A DNA stretch of 64,000 nt, from positions 1 to 64,000 of the forward strand of contig CAVRED010000006.1 of assembly GCA_963719975.1 (NCBI GenBank), given 5' to 3'. Below, piece after piece: positions 12,475 to 29,360 of the stretch. The DNA is from Poindextera sp963719975 (GTDB lineage Bacteria > Pseudomonadota > Alphaproteobacteria > Caulobacterales > Caulobacteraceae). Each line of letters begins with the position of its first letter. The stretch's first letter is position 1. The notes below the pieces were generated by a model. It was not told where the DNA came from. It saw only the letters and a list, made by a program, of their open reading frames with translations, and did no database searches. The translations under genes and the position numbers were made by a program.

Positions 12475-14004
12475 ATGAGGCGCACTCTCACGTCCGACCT
12501 GCTCGGCGCTGCATTCGTGACGGCGCTGGCGCTCGCTTGCAGCCTTCCCTTGCTGCACGCCGTCTATTTCCTCGGCGACGAGGGCATCCTGCTGCGCGGC
12601 GCGGCCGAGATGCTCGACGGCAAGCGGCTCTATCGTGACGTTTTCGAGTTCTACCCGCCCGGCGGCCTGTTGATCACCAGCGGCTGGCTCGCCGCGTTCG
12701 GCCGCTCCTTCGCGGCGGCGCGGATGCTGGCGATCGTGTCGGTGGCGGGAATCTCGTGCATCACCTACCTGGCCTGCGCCGCCGCGTCGGAAACCGTTCT
12801 CCTACCGGCCGGGCTCGTCGGATTTTGGCTGCTCACCTCGCAAGGGCGCTGGACCGTCGTCGACCATCACTGGCTGACCACGCTCTTCTCGATGCTCGCC
12901 GCTTGGCTGGCGATCGCGAGCGTTCGCGCGACCGATCCAAGGCCCCGGCTGGGGTTCCTCGCCGGCCTCGCGAGCGGGGCGGCGGCGATGGTGACCCCCA
13001 CGCGCGGCGCCCTGTCGGTGTTGGCGACCGTGGGCAGCCTCATCGACGTTCGCGATCGCAGGATGGTCACCGCGGCGTGCATCGCCGGCTGCCTCGTCGC
13101 GCCCCTGCTCTGCCTCGCCTTCATCGTCTTCAGCGGCTCTCTGGCGGCGGCCTTCGCCGACATCATCGCCTACCCGGCGACCAGCTACGCGGGCATCCAG
13201 GGCGCGCGCTTCGCGACGGGCGCCGCTGCCGACACCCTTCCGCTGGCGCTGCTCTTTCCGGCGTCGCTCCCTGTGGCCCTGCTCGTGGTCGCCCGACAGG
13301 GGCGTGAGGCCCTGCGCGACCGCTCGTTTCGCGCCTGCCTCCTCCTGGCCGCCGCCGGCTTCCTTGGCCTCTTCCCGCGCCCCGACATCGTCCACATCTC
13401 GTTCAACGCCCCCATGGCCATGCCGCTCGCCGCCACCTGTATCCAGCGGCTCACGGATGGCTGGAGCCCGCGTCTGCGCTACGCCGCCGGCGCCTTGATC
13501 GTCGCGCTCTGTCTGCCCATCGCTGTGTCTTTCCTGAACGCAGCACGCAGCATCGCCGCCGCTCCGACGTCGCCGACGGCGGCCGGTCCGATCGCCTTCT
13601 TCGAGGATGCCGATGCGCCGGCGCTGTTTGCGCGGCTCGCGACCACCCCGCGCGGAGACGGGTTCCTGTTCTATCCCTACATGCCGCTGGCGCCGTTCAT
13701 CGCCCAGCGCGAGCACGTCTCGCGGTACGACCTCTTCTTGCCGGGCTACACCACGCCGGCCCAATACGCCGACGCCTGCGCCTCGGTCGAGGCCCGCGCG
13801 AGCTGGATCGTGCTTGATCGGACGTTGATGGACGATCGCCAGTTGAAGATCATCTTCCCGGCCACGCGGGACACCGATCCGCCGGAGCGGCGCGCCTTCG
13901 AACAGATGCTCTTGGCGGACTTCACGCCCGTCGCCGAGATCGGTCACTACGAACTGCGCAAGCGCGCGCCCACGCCGGCCGCTGGCTGTCGCGCGACCTC
14001 GTGA
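12475..14004 (+). CDS. Polytopic membrane protein, GT-C glycosyltransferase-like
   Basis: An intact protein of 509 residues from the ATG at 12475 (MRRTLTSDLLGAAF). About ten hydrophobic helices are visible. The first periplasmic loop FLGDEGILLRGAAEMLDGKR with LYRDVFEFYPPG carries the D-E and D-V-F-x-F-Y-P-P-G signatures of GT-C type membrane glycosyltransferases (PMT-2/DUF2029-like). A soluble C-terminal domain follows from about residue 370 (FFEDADAPALFARLATTP), ending in HYELRKR. It likely acts with the neighbouring glycan genes on polyprenyl-linked sugar, but acceptor and sugar are unknown. Unlike its neighbours it has no frame damage. Confidence 0.7.
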   Translation: MRRTLTSDLLGAAFVTALALACSLPLLHAVYFLGDEGILLRGAAEMLDGKRLYRDVFEFYPPGGLLITSGWLAAFGRSFAAARMLAIVSVAGISCITYLACAAASETVLLPAGLVGFWLLTSQGRWTVVDHHWLTTLFSMLAAWLAIASVRATDPRPRLGFLAGLASGAAAMVTPTRGALSVLATVGSLIDVRDRRMVTAACIAGCLVAPLLCLAFIVFSGSLAAAFADIIAYPATSYAGIQGARFATGAAADTLPLALLFPASLPVALLVVARQGREALRDRSFRACLLLAAAGFLGLFPRPDIVHISFNAPMAMPLAATCIQRLTDGWSPRLRYAAGALIVALCLPIAVSFLNAARSIAAAPTSPTAAGPIAFFEDADAPALFARLATTPRGDGFLFYPYMPLAPFIAQREHVSRYDLFLPGYTTPAQYADACASVEARASWIVLDRTLMDDRQLKIIFPATRDTDPPERRAFEQMLLADFTPVAEIGHYELRKRAPTPAAGCRATS

Positions 14005-14010
14005 GGGTCG

Positions 14011-14036
14011 CCCTCTCCCCGCGGACGGGGAGAGGG
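14011..14036. terminator. Hairpin between convergent GT-C gene and rpoC
   Basis: An 11-base perfect stem (CCCTCTCCCCG paired with CGGGGAGAGGG) with a CGGA loop lies in the 46-base gap between the two convergent genes. No T-run follows on either strand. It may act as a bidirectional terminator; similar CCCTCTCCCC palindromes are common intergenic repeats in alphaproteobacteria. Confidence 0.5.
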
Positions 14037-14050
14037 GTTCGCAAGAGAGA

Positions 14051-18250
<4,200 letters not shown>

Positions 18251-18329
18251 CGGATATCCAATTCAAACATGAGGGACGGACGCGGCTCACTTCGCCCGAC
18301 GCCGGGGTGGCGCCGGGCGTTGCAGAGCG

Positions 18330-22403
<4,074 letters not shown>

Positions 22404-22797
22404 CAGGGCTCCCTTGGGGGCGCGGGCGCGTGTGCGCGCTCGCGCGAGAACTGGTCCATGCGTCCGCCCTCGGACCGGACGGCGGGGCCCCGAAATTGAG
22501 CCTCATCCGTCCGCCGGACGCTGGAATCCCTGAACGCTGAACGTTCAGGGCGCCCCTTCGCGCTGGTCAGAGGGCGGCCGACCGCGCCTCGGGGCGGAAT
22601 CGTGCGCGGCCGGAATCCGGGCGCGCAGATGCGAATCATGTCTCTGGTTTGAGAGAAGGGCGTATTTAGTCGCTCGCCGCGAACATGGGAAGAGGCGTCC
22701 GCGCGATTTTTCGCCCTTTGCGGCATGGAAATCCCGTTTTGCCGCGGCTGGCAAGCGCAATCGTCGGCCGCAGACACGGTCAAGGTGTCGCGGGAGG
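22404..22797. other. rpoB leader and upstream region
   Basis: 394 bases without a gene between the MFS stop and the rpoB start. It must hold the rpoB promoter unless rpoBC reads through from the MFS gene. A perfect hairpin sits at 22528-22550. No -35/-10 pair stands out, and no L10-L12 gene remnant is visible. Confidence 0.6.
22528..22550. repeat. Perfect 9-base-pair hairpin in the rpoB leader
   Basis: CCCTGAACG and CGTTCAGGG form a perfect stem around the five-base loop CTGAA, about 125 bases before the rpoB start codon. No U-run follows in the rpoB direction, so it is not a classic intrinsic terminator. It could be a leader RNA structure, a protein-binding palindrome, or the end of the MFS transcript. 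Confidence 0.55.
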
Positions 22798-23986
22798 CTA
22801 GGCCAAACGCCGTGTGGGCTCGCGGACCAGCGCCAGCGTTGCACCGGCGCCCAGCACCGCGAATGCCGCCCCGTAGTAGAACACGGCGGCGTGGCCGACA
22901 CGGTCCCAGAGCTGACCAGCGACGACCGAGCCGACGAGTCCGGTCAGGCCGACGGCCGTCCCGTACCAGCCCAGACCGCTGGCCTTCAGGTCGGCGGGCG
23001 AGAAGTCGGCGGCGAGGCTCTTGCCGACGGCCCGGAAGACGCCCTGGAACACGCCGTAGAACACGAACGCGGGTCCGACGATGGCGATGGAGCGGAAGGC
23101 CGCGAAGGCAAGGTAGGTGACGAGGAAGACGGCCATGGCCATCAGCAACAGGCTGCGCCGGCCAATCCGGTCGGAGACCGCGCCGGCCGGGTACGAGGCC
23201 AGCGCCGCGACGAGATTGACCGCCGCGTAGATGAGGATCGTGGCGGGGAGCGAGACCCCGAGGTCCTTCGTCTGCAGGATGAGGAAGGCGGTGCTGGAAT
23301 TGCCGAGGCCAAAGACCCCAATGGCGGCGAGGTAGGCGACATAGACGAGGCGGAAAGCGGCCAAGACCAGCCCCAAGGCTCGCCTTGGCGGCGGCCGCCG
23401 CTCGGCTCTCCTTGACCAGGAGCACCATCAGGAAGGCCAGGAACCCGGGGATCACCGCCAGATAGAACAGATCGCGAAGGGCAAAGCCCAACAGGGTAAG
23501 CAGCCCGACCGCAATGACTGGCCCGAGGAAGGCGCCGGCGTTGTCGCCCGCCCCTTCCAGGCCGAAGGCTTTTCCGCGGTGGGCGTCGTCCGCTGAACCG
23601 GCGACCAGCGCGTCACGCGGCGCCGACCGGATCCCGGTCCCGAACCGGTCCAACAGCCGGCCGCCAACGGCGGCGGGCCAGGCTGGCGCCAGGCCGATCA
23701 GCGGCTTGGAGAGCGCCGCCAACCCGAAGCCCACGAGGGCGACGGTCTTGTGCCGGCTCAGACGATCCGAGAGCGAGCCGGCGAACCCTTGGACGATGTT
23801 CTGGGTCGCGACCGCTCCGCCCTCCATCAAGCCCGAGCACGCCGCCGCTCGCCCGCAGCGTCTGGGTGATGAAGACCGGCAGCACCGGGTAGAGCATCTC
23901 GGTTGAGATGTCGGCGAAGAAGCTGGCCAGCGCCAAGAAGCGGTGTTCCGCGTCAGCCCGGCGAACAAGCTCTCCCGCTCCGTCAT
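22798..23986 (-). CDS. Major facilitator superfamily transporter (frameshifted)
   Basis: Joined across shifts near 23945, 23830 and 23375 the product starts MTERESLFAGLTR and reads HRFLALASFFADISTEMLYP, VLPVFITQTLRASGGVLGL, MEGGAVATQNIVQGFAGSLS, then SDRLSRHKTVALVGFGLAAL, LDRFGTGIRSAPRDALVAG and a C-terminal half SYPAGAVSDRIGRRSLLLMA. About 395 residues with twelve expected helices. The DRFGTGIRxAPRDAL signature after the fourth helix is typical of a common bacterial MFS group often annotated as drug or metabolite exporters. Substrate unknown. It reads toward rpoB but is separated from it by nearly 400 bases. Confidence 0.8.
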
Positions 23987-24139
23987 GCGCGCGCTCCGCC
24001 CTCGTCCGTCCGTGCATTTTGAGCCATCGATGGCGCGCGGCAAGGCCGCGCCGACCGCGCTTGACCGCATCGATTCCCCGCGATGCCGCTTGGCCGCTGC
24101 AACCAAAAGGCGGTACGATCGCGCCGACCCTGAAGAAAT

Positions 24140-24144
24140 GGAGG
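24140..24144 (+). promoter_or_regulatory. Ribosome binding site deciding the start at 24150
   Basis: GGAGG followed by five bases (AAGCG) and ATG at 24150. This makes 24150 a better start than the in-frame ATG at 24138, which overlaps the site and lacks one of its own. Confidence 0.6.
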
Positions 24145-24149
24145 AAGCG

Positions 24150-25202
24150 ATGGCGCAGTCCGGCGATGTGACCACCCTTGAACGCACCAGCACCCAGCGG
24201 GCGGAGCTCAAATCGGCGACCGCTTTGGCCTTTGCGCCAAACGGCGTGCTGCTGGTCGGCGACAGCCTGGGCGGGGCGGTCTGGGCCTTCGAGACCGGGG
24301 ACACCGCCCCGGCCGGCGAAGGTGCGGTCCACGTCGAGGACCTGACCGGCAAGATCGCCGCTTTGCTCGGAACGACAGCCGACCAGATCCGCGTGCCCGA
24401 CATCGCGGTCAACCCGGCGTCCGGCAACGTCTACCTCGCGGTCGCCCGCGGCGCCGGCGCGGACGCCGAGGCGCTGATCCTGAAGGTCGACCGCGCCGGC
24501 TCTATCACCGAGCTCGACCAGGACGCGACGCCGCACAGCTTCGATCGCGCTGGTCGACCAGCCGGACGCGGACAAGCTCGACCGGCGCGGCAGCGCCACT
24601 GCGCACCGACACCATCACCGACCTGGGCTTCGTCGACGGCAAGGTGCGTCGTGGCCGGCCTTTCGAACGAGGAGTTCGCCTCGACGCTGAGGGCCATCCC
24701 CTACCCGTTCTCGACGGTCGATAAGGGCGCGGCGATCGAGATCTGGCACGGCGCGCACGGCCAGTACGAGACCAACGCCCCGATCCGCACCTTCATTCCC
24801 TACGAGTTCGACGGGAAGCCGGAGATCCTCGCCTCCTACACCTGTACGCCGCTGGTGCGCATCGCGGTGGACAAGCTGACGCCGGGCGCGAAGGTCATGG
24901 GGATGACGATCGCCGAGCTCGGCAACATGAACCGCCCGCTCGACATGATCGCCTACCGCAAGGATGGGGTTGACCACATCCTGATGGCCAACTCCAACCG
25001 AGGGGTGATGAAGCTGGATGCGTCGGACCTGGGGTCCTACCACCAGATCACCGACAAGATCCAAGGCACCAAGGGCGTGCCGTACGAGACGATCGCCGCG
25101 CTCGAGGGGGTGCGGCGGCTCGACCGCTTCGACGACGACCATGCGCTGGCCATGATCGCGACGGGCGAGGCGCTGAACCTGACGACGATCGCGCTGCCTT
25201 GA
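24150..25202 (+). CDS. Unknown protein, possibly repeat/propeller-like (two compensating frameshifts)
   Basis: About 350 residues starting MAQSGDVTTLERTSTQRAEL. Segments such as ATALAFAPNGVLLVGDSLGG, VNPASGNVYLAVARG and DHILMANSNRGVMKL are spaced like blades of a quinoprotein or NHL-type beta-propeller, but this is an impression. Between about 24547 and 24650 the frame shifts and then returns; the alternative frame gives IALVDQPDADKLDRRGS and ITDLGFVDGKVVVAG, which fits the rest better. No signal peptide. Its TGA overlaps the TTG start of the next gene (TTGA), suggesting translational coupling and a joint function. Confidence 0.5.
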   Translation: MAQSGDVTTLERTSTQRAELKSATALAFAPNGVLLVGDSLGGAVWAFETGDTAPAGEGAVHVEDLTGKIAALLGTTADQIRVPDIAVNPASGNVYLAVARGAGADAEALILKVDRAGSITELDQDATPHSFDRAGRPAGRGQARPARQRHCAPTPSPTWASSTARCVVAGLSNEEFASTLRAIPYPFSTVDKGAAIEIWHGAHGQYETNAPIRTFIPYEFDGKPEILASYTCTPLVRIAVDKLTPGAKVMGMTIAELGNMNRPLDMIAYRKDGVDHILMANSNRGVMKLDASDLGSYHQITDKIQGTKGVPYETIAALEGVRRLDRFDDDHALAMIATGEALNLTTIALP

Positions 25203-26220
25203 GCGCCGACCCCGGCGTCACGCGGGCCGAGGCGGTTTTCGCGCTGGTCCGTGGGGGGGTGCGACGCCGCGCGGGGGCTGGGCGGAGGTGCTCAAGGTCT
25301 TTGCGAGCGAAGACCCCGCGGCGCCCGCGCTGCTCGGGACCTACGCCCGCGAGGGCGCGACGATCGTGTTCACGCCGCGCTTCCCACCCGCGGCGGCGCT
25401 CAACTTGCGCGCCGTCTTCCAGCCGCCGATCGGCAAGCCCGTTGTCGCCAGGTTCGCCGGGGTGCCGGAGCCCGAGCATGCGCCGACGACATGCGTGTCC
25501 TCAGTGACGCCCAGCGCCGCCGTCTGGCCCGAGAACATCCTTCGGCTCTACGTCACCTTCTCGGCGCCGATGCGGATCGGCGAGGCCTGGACGCACATCC
25601 GCATGCTGGACGCCGACGGGCGGCCGATGGGCGGGATGTTCGTCGAGGTCGACCAGGAGCTGTGGGACCCGGCGGGCCAGCGGCTGACCGTCCTGTTCGA
25701 CCCGGCGCGCATCAAGCGCGGCCTGGTCGACCACATCAACGAAGGCCCGCCGCTCAGCGCCGGCGAGCGGTGCACGCTCGAGATCGACGCCTACTGGCGC
25801 GACGCCGCCGGCGGGCTGCTCGTCGAGCCCTTCACGCGGACGATCGAGGTCGCGGCGCCCTTGCGCGATGCGCTGGATCCCGCCGCCTGGCGACTGACCG
25901 CGCCGGCGGCGGCCGACGACCCGCTCGTTCTCGATGCGCCGCACCCCCTGGACGCCGCGTTGGCGGGGCGCGCCTTCACCATTCGCCGCGGCGATGCGGC
26001 TGTCCCCTGCAGCGTCGAGATCCAAGCCGACGAGACCCGGCTCGTGTTCACCCCTGAGCAGCCGTGGGAAGCCGGCGGCCACGTGCTGGTCGTTGACGCC
26101 GTGCTTGAGGACATCTGCGGCAACCGCATGGGCCGAGCTTTCGACATCGACCGCGCCGATCCCAACCAGGCCGCCGCCGAGGCGCGCGGGGCCGAACTCG
26201 CGTTCGACGTCCGACCCTAG
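25199..26220 (+). CDS. Unknown protein coupled to the preceding gene (frameshift in a G-run)
   Basis: Starts with TTG at 25199 (SADPGVTRAEAVFALVRGG), then shifts frame in a run of seven G at 25253-25259 and continues ATPRGGWAEVLKVFASED to the TAG at 26218-26220, about 340 residues. The body has beta-rich, Ig-like or fibronectin-like segments (ILRLYVTFSAPMRIGEAW, CTLEIDAYWRDAAGG, WEAGGHVLVVDAVLEDICGN), the last two resembling bacterial Big-type domains ('SAPM...G'). No signal peptide or known enzyme motif. The CTAG at its end overlaps the convergent phosphoesterase stop. Function unknown; paired with the gene before it. Confidence 0.5.
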
Positions 26221-27308
26221 GGCGGGCCGGCGAACAATGCGGTCATCGGCGCCACGCCCTTGTCGCTCGCCGTGGCGAGCCCGAGGTGCTTGGAGATGCC
26301 GAACGCGTCTTCCAGCGTCCTCAACAGCGAATAGTGGTTGTAGGGCGTCTCGTCCCTCACCCCGCGCGGGCCGTGGTTGGTGATGACGACGGTGGGGATG
26401 TGGCCGCCGCCGTAGTTGGACGCCGCCGCCGGCGTCACCCCGCAGCAGCCGGCCCGCACGCGGCCGGCGCCCTCGTCGAAGGTGACCACGATCGCGACGT
26501 TGCCGGCCCCGCGCCAGGCGGCCGTGGCCTGGATGCGCCGCACCAGCTCGCCGACTTCCGCGTCGCCGCGCCGGATCAGGCCGGCCGTGTCCAGCGCCGA
26601 ACATCCCGCGGGCAGGCCGACGCCGACCAGGCCGTGCATCTCGTCGCACTGATTGGGCACGATGAGGGCGAAGTTGGGCAGCCGGTCGGCCGCCAGATCG
26701 GCGTCCAGCTGGCCGAAGCCTACGATGTGCTCCGCGCGGCGCGGATCGGCCTGCACGGCCGCGAAGTTCATGAAGCCCGAGTGCTTCGACGCGTAGTAGG
26801 CGAGCCCCGTCCCTCCGCCCGGATAGGCGGGGTCGGCGATCACCGCCGTCGACCCGGGTTCCGGCAGGTCTTCGTAGTAGCCCTTCCAGGTCATGCCCTT
26901 GGCCTCGAGCTGCTGGCCGAGGTGCGGGGCGTGGACGGTGTGGTCCACGTAGCCAGGCGCGGCCGCGCCGCCGCAGAAGCGGTCAGTCGAACCGGCGCGA
27001 CAATAGAAAGCGTCGTCGTCGTGGATGCCGAACGTGTCGCCGCCCAGCATCGCCACATAGTTCGCCTCGCTTGGGTGAACCTCGCTGAAGAACTGCGCCG
27101 CATCGCCGTACCGCGCGGCGAGGCCGGCGATGTTGGGCGCCGCCGCCGGATCCAGGATCTGTTCGTAGTTCTTGTTCTCCTCGACGATGACGAACACGTG
27201 GTCGTATCGCGGCATCGCCCGGTCGGCCGCGGTCAGGTCCTGGGCGGTCACGGCGGGCGCGGCCAAGCCGATGGCGAGCGCAAGTGCGACGAGAACAGAC
27301 GTCTGCAT
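26217..27308 (-). CDS. Exported phosphoesterase family protein (acid phosphatase/phospholipase C-like)
   Basis: 363 residues from the ATG at 27308. The signal peptide MQTSVLVALALAIGLAAPAV is followed by TAQDLTAADRAMP. The motif DHVFVIVEENKNYEQIL is the metal-binding N-terminus of the phosphoesterase family (bacterial acid phosphatase AcpA and phospholipase C), where the Glu-Glu-Asn holds metal. Later family blocks are SEANYVAMLGGD, PNFALIVPNQCDEMHG, IVVTFDEGAG and HIPTVVITNHGPRG with TPYNHYSLLRTLEDAFGI, including the second metal and phosphate ligands. It should hydrolyse phosphomonoesters or phospholipids in the periplasm. I reject the upstream in-frame GTG/ATG because the signal peptide begins at 27308. 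Confidence 0.85.
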   Translation of the reverse strand: MQTSVLVALALAIGLAAPAVTAQDLTAADRAMPRYDHVFVIVEENKNYEQILDPAAAPNIAGLAARYGDAAQFFSEVHPSEANYVAMLGGDTFGIHDDDAFYCRAGSTDRFCGGAAAPGYVDHTVHAPHLGQQLEAKGMTWKGYYEDLPEPGSTAVIADPAYPGGGTGLAYYASKHSGFMNFAAVQADPRRAEHIVGFGQLDADLAADRLPNFALIVPNQCDEMHGLVGVGLPAGCSALDTAGLIRRGDAEVGELVRRIQATAAWRGAGNVAIVVTFDEGAGRVRAGCCGVTPAAASNYGGGHIPTVVITNHGPRGVRDETPYNHYSLLRTLEDAFGISKHLGLATASDKGVAPMTALFAGPP

Positions 27309-27365
27309 GCGCCTTGATGGCCCGCGCCGCGCGCCGATCAAGCGAAGTTTTCTTGACGGCCCGGC

Positions 27366-28361
27366 CTAGCCGTTCACGTCGATCAGCGCGCGGCCGCGCA
27401 CCTTGCCCTCGAGGATCGCGGCGCCCAGCGCCGGCACGTCGGCGAGGCGCGCGGGCGCTGTCATGGCGTCCAGCAGGCCAAGATCGAGGTCCGCGGCCAA
27501 CCGCCGCCAGGCCTCGGTGCGCCTGGGCGTCGGGCACATCACCGAGTCCACGCCGGCCAGTGTGACGTCCCTGAGGATGAAAGGCGCCACCGACCCCGGC
27601 AGGTCGAGGCCCTGCGCGAGCCCGCACGCCGCAACGGCGCCGTCGTAGCGGATCTGGGCCAGCACATTGGCCAGGGTGTGGCTGCCGACGGAGTCGACGC
27701 CCCCCGCCCACCGCTCGCGCCCGATCGGGCGGCCCGGCTCGGAAAGCTCGGCCCTGTCGATGATCTCGGCCGCGCCCAGCCGGGTCAGGTAGTCGCTCTC
27801 GCTCGCCTTGCGCCCGGTGGACGCCACCACGCGGTAGCCCAGCCTGGACAGCAGCGCGACGGCCACGCTGCCGACCCCGCCGGCCGCGCCGGTGACCACC
27901 ACATCGCCCTTGTCCGGCGTCACGCCCTCGTGCTCCAGCGCCATGACGCAGAGCATCGCCGTATAGCCGGCGGTGCCGATGGCCATCGCGTGGGCCGTCG
28001 AGATCGCGTCCGGCAGCTTGACCAGCCACTCGCCCTTGACCCGAGCCTTCTGCGCGTAGCCGCCGTGGTGGCTCTCGCCCACGCCCCAGCCGTTCAAGAC
28101 GACGCGATCGCCTGCCTTGAAGCCGGCGTTGCTCGAGCGTTCGACCACGCCCGCGAAGTCGATGCCGGGGGTCAGCGGCCAGACCCGCACGATCGGCGAG
28201 CGGCCGGTGAGCGCAAGGCCGTCCTTGAAGTTCACCGTCGAGTAGTCGACGCGCACGTCGACATCGCCGTCCATCAGGTCGGCGTCGGTCAGGTCGACGA
28301 GGCGGGCTTCCTGCCCGCTCTCGGTCTTGGCGAGCCGGATCGCGCGGAAGGTCTCTGCCAT
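27366..28361 (-). CDS. acuI: Acrylyl-CoA reductase (NADPH), AcuI/YhdH-type MDR enzyme
   Basis: 331 residues, the usual AcuI length. The N-terminal GroES-like domain has DVDVRVDYSTVNFKDGLALT and PLTPGIDFAGVV; the Rossmann fold has DVVVTGAAGGVGSVAVALLS. YRVVASTGRKASESDYLTRL and AEIIDRAEL are characteristic of AcuI, which reduces the toxic acrylyl-CoA to propionyl-CoA during DMSP or 3-hydroxypropionate metabolism. It sits two bases after the enoyl-CoA hydratase gene stop, so the two are co-transcribed. The actual substrate here may be another short enoyl-CoA. Confidence 0.85.
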   Translation of the reverse strand: MAETFRAIRLAKTESGQEARLVDLTDADLMDGDVDVRVDYSTVNFKDGLALTGRSPIVRVWPLTPGIDFAGVVERSSNAGFKAGDRVVLNGWGVGESHHGGYAQKARVKGEWLVKLPDAISTAHAMAIGTAGYTAMLCVMALEHEGVTPDKGDVVVTGAAGGVGSVAVALLSRLGYRVVASTGRKASESDYLTRLGAAEIIDRAELSEPGRPIGRERWAGGVDSVGSHTLANVLAQIRYDGAVAACGLAQGLDLPGSVAPFILRDVTLAGVDSVMCPTPRRTEAWRRLAADLDLGLLDAMTAPARLADVPALGAAILEGKVRGRALIDVNG

Positions 28362-28362
28362 C

Positions 28363-29202
28363 TCAGCGCACCTTTTCCGGCGTTGCCGGCTTAAGACCAG
28401 AGCGCTCGCCGCGCCTGCCCTTGACCGCGAGATCGACGCTGAGCAGGCGCCGCTCGCCTTCCATGCGCATCGTGTTCCCCGGCAGGTACATCATCGCCTG
28501 ATAGTCGCCGAGGGAGTCTTCGACCGCGTTCGTGAAGCCCTGGGCGTCCTGCGCCTTGTTCATCTGGATCTTGGCCATCCTCAGCGTCTCGGGGCTGTTC
28601 TCGGCCACGCGCCTGGCCCAGGCGAAGGTCTCCCGCTCCAGATCGGCGAGCGGCAGGACGCGGTTGACCAGGCCATAGTCGCGCGCCTCCGCCGCCGAGA
28701 TGAAGCGGCTCTCGAAACAGAGCTCCTTCGCGCGGCGGATCCCGATGTCCCAGGGGATCGACATGTACTCGACGTAGCCGGCGAGGAACTCGGCGCCTTC
28801 CGCCGCGAACACCACGTCCATCGCCGCGGCCAGCATCCAGCCGGCGTAGATGCAGTATCCCTCGACCATCGCGATCGTCGGTTTTGGGAAGTTGCGCCAG
28901 GCCAGCAGGAGATCGAGGTTGTAGTGCTTGAACTGGTCGTAGGTCTGGACACCCGGCTTGGCGCCCAGCGCGCGGCGGTATTCGACGCCCTCGGGCGTGC
29001 CGAGGTCATGGCCGGTGGAGAACACCCCGCCCGCGCCGCGCACGATGACGACGCGCACGGCCTCGTCGGCGCGCGCAAGCCGGAACGCCTGGTCGATCTC
29101 GTCCAGCATCCGGTAGCCCTGGGCGTTGCGATAGGCAGGCCGGTTCAGCGTGATGACCCCGATCGGGCCGTCGACCGCATAGATGATGTCCTTGAAATCC
29201 AA
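28363..29202 (-). CDS. Enoyl-CoA hydratase/isomerase family protein
   Basis: 279 residues. Crotonase-fold blocks are IGVITLNRPAYRNAQGYRML, VVIVRGAGGVFSTGHDLGTP (CoA-binding oxyanion region), KPTIAMVEGYCIYAGWMLAA and, at the second catalytic position, YVEYMSIPWDIGIRRAKELC. The usual catalytic Glu pair of enoyl-CoA hydratase is not clearly kept, so it may be a variant hydratase or isomerase. The TTG start at 29202 is chosen because a strong GGAGGAG lies five bases before it. Co-directional with acuI and divergent from an acyl-CoA synthetase, suggesting a small fatty-acyl-CoA pathway. Confidence 0.8.
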   Translation of the reverse strand: MDFKDIIYAVDGPIGVITLNRPAYRNAQGYRMLDEIDQAFRLARADEAVRVVIVRGAGGVFSTGHDLGTPEGVEYRRALGAKPGVQTYDQFKHYNLDLLLAWRNFPKPTIAMVEGYCIYAGWMLAAAMDVVFAAEGAEFLAGYVEYMSIPWDIGIRRAKELCFESRFISAAEARDYGLVNRVLPLADLERETFAWARRVAENSPETLRMAKIQMNKAQDAQGFTNAVEDSLGDYQAMMYLPGNTMRMEGERRLLSVDLAVKGRRGERSGLKPATPEKVR

Positions 29203-29207
29203 GCTGG

Positions 29208-29214
29208 CTCCTCC
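29208..29214 (-). promoter_or_regulatory. Ribosome binding site deciding a TTG start
   Basis: Read on the minus strand, GGAGGAG lies five bases before TTG at 29202. This picks a TTG start for the crotonase gene and rejects a longer open frame extending upstream. Confidence 0.7.
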
Positions 29215-29360
29215 GCCCCTCGCCTTTCGACCACGATAGGCGCCGCGCTGGACGAACGCCAGATCGGCCTTCGGCCTTGACCGCCAGCCCCGGGTTGGAC
29301 AGGTAAGCCTGAACAACGATAAGGAACCGCGTCGCGGTCCGGCGGAGGTAAGAAAGTAAG

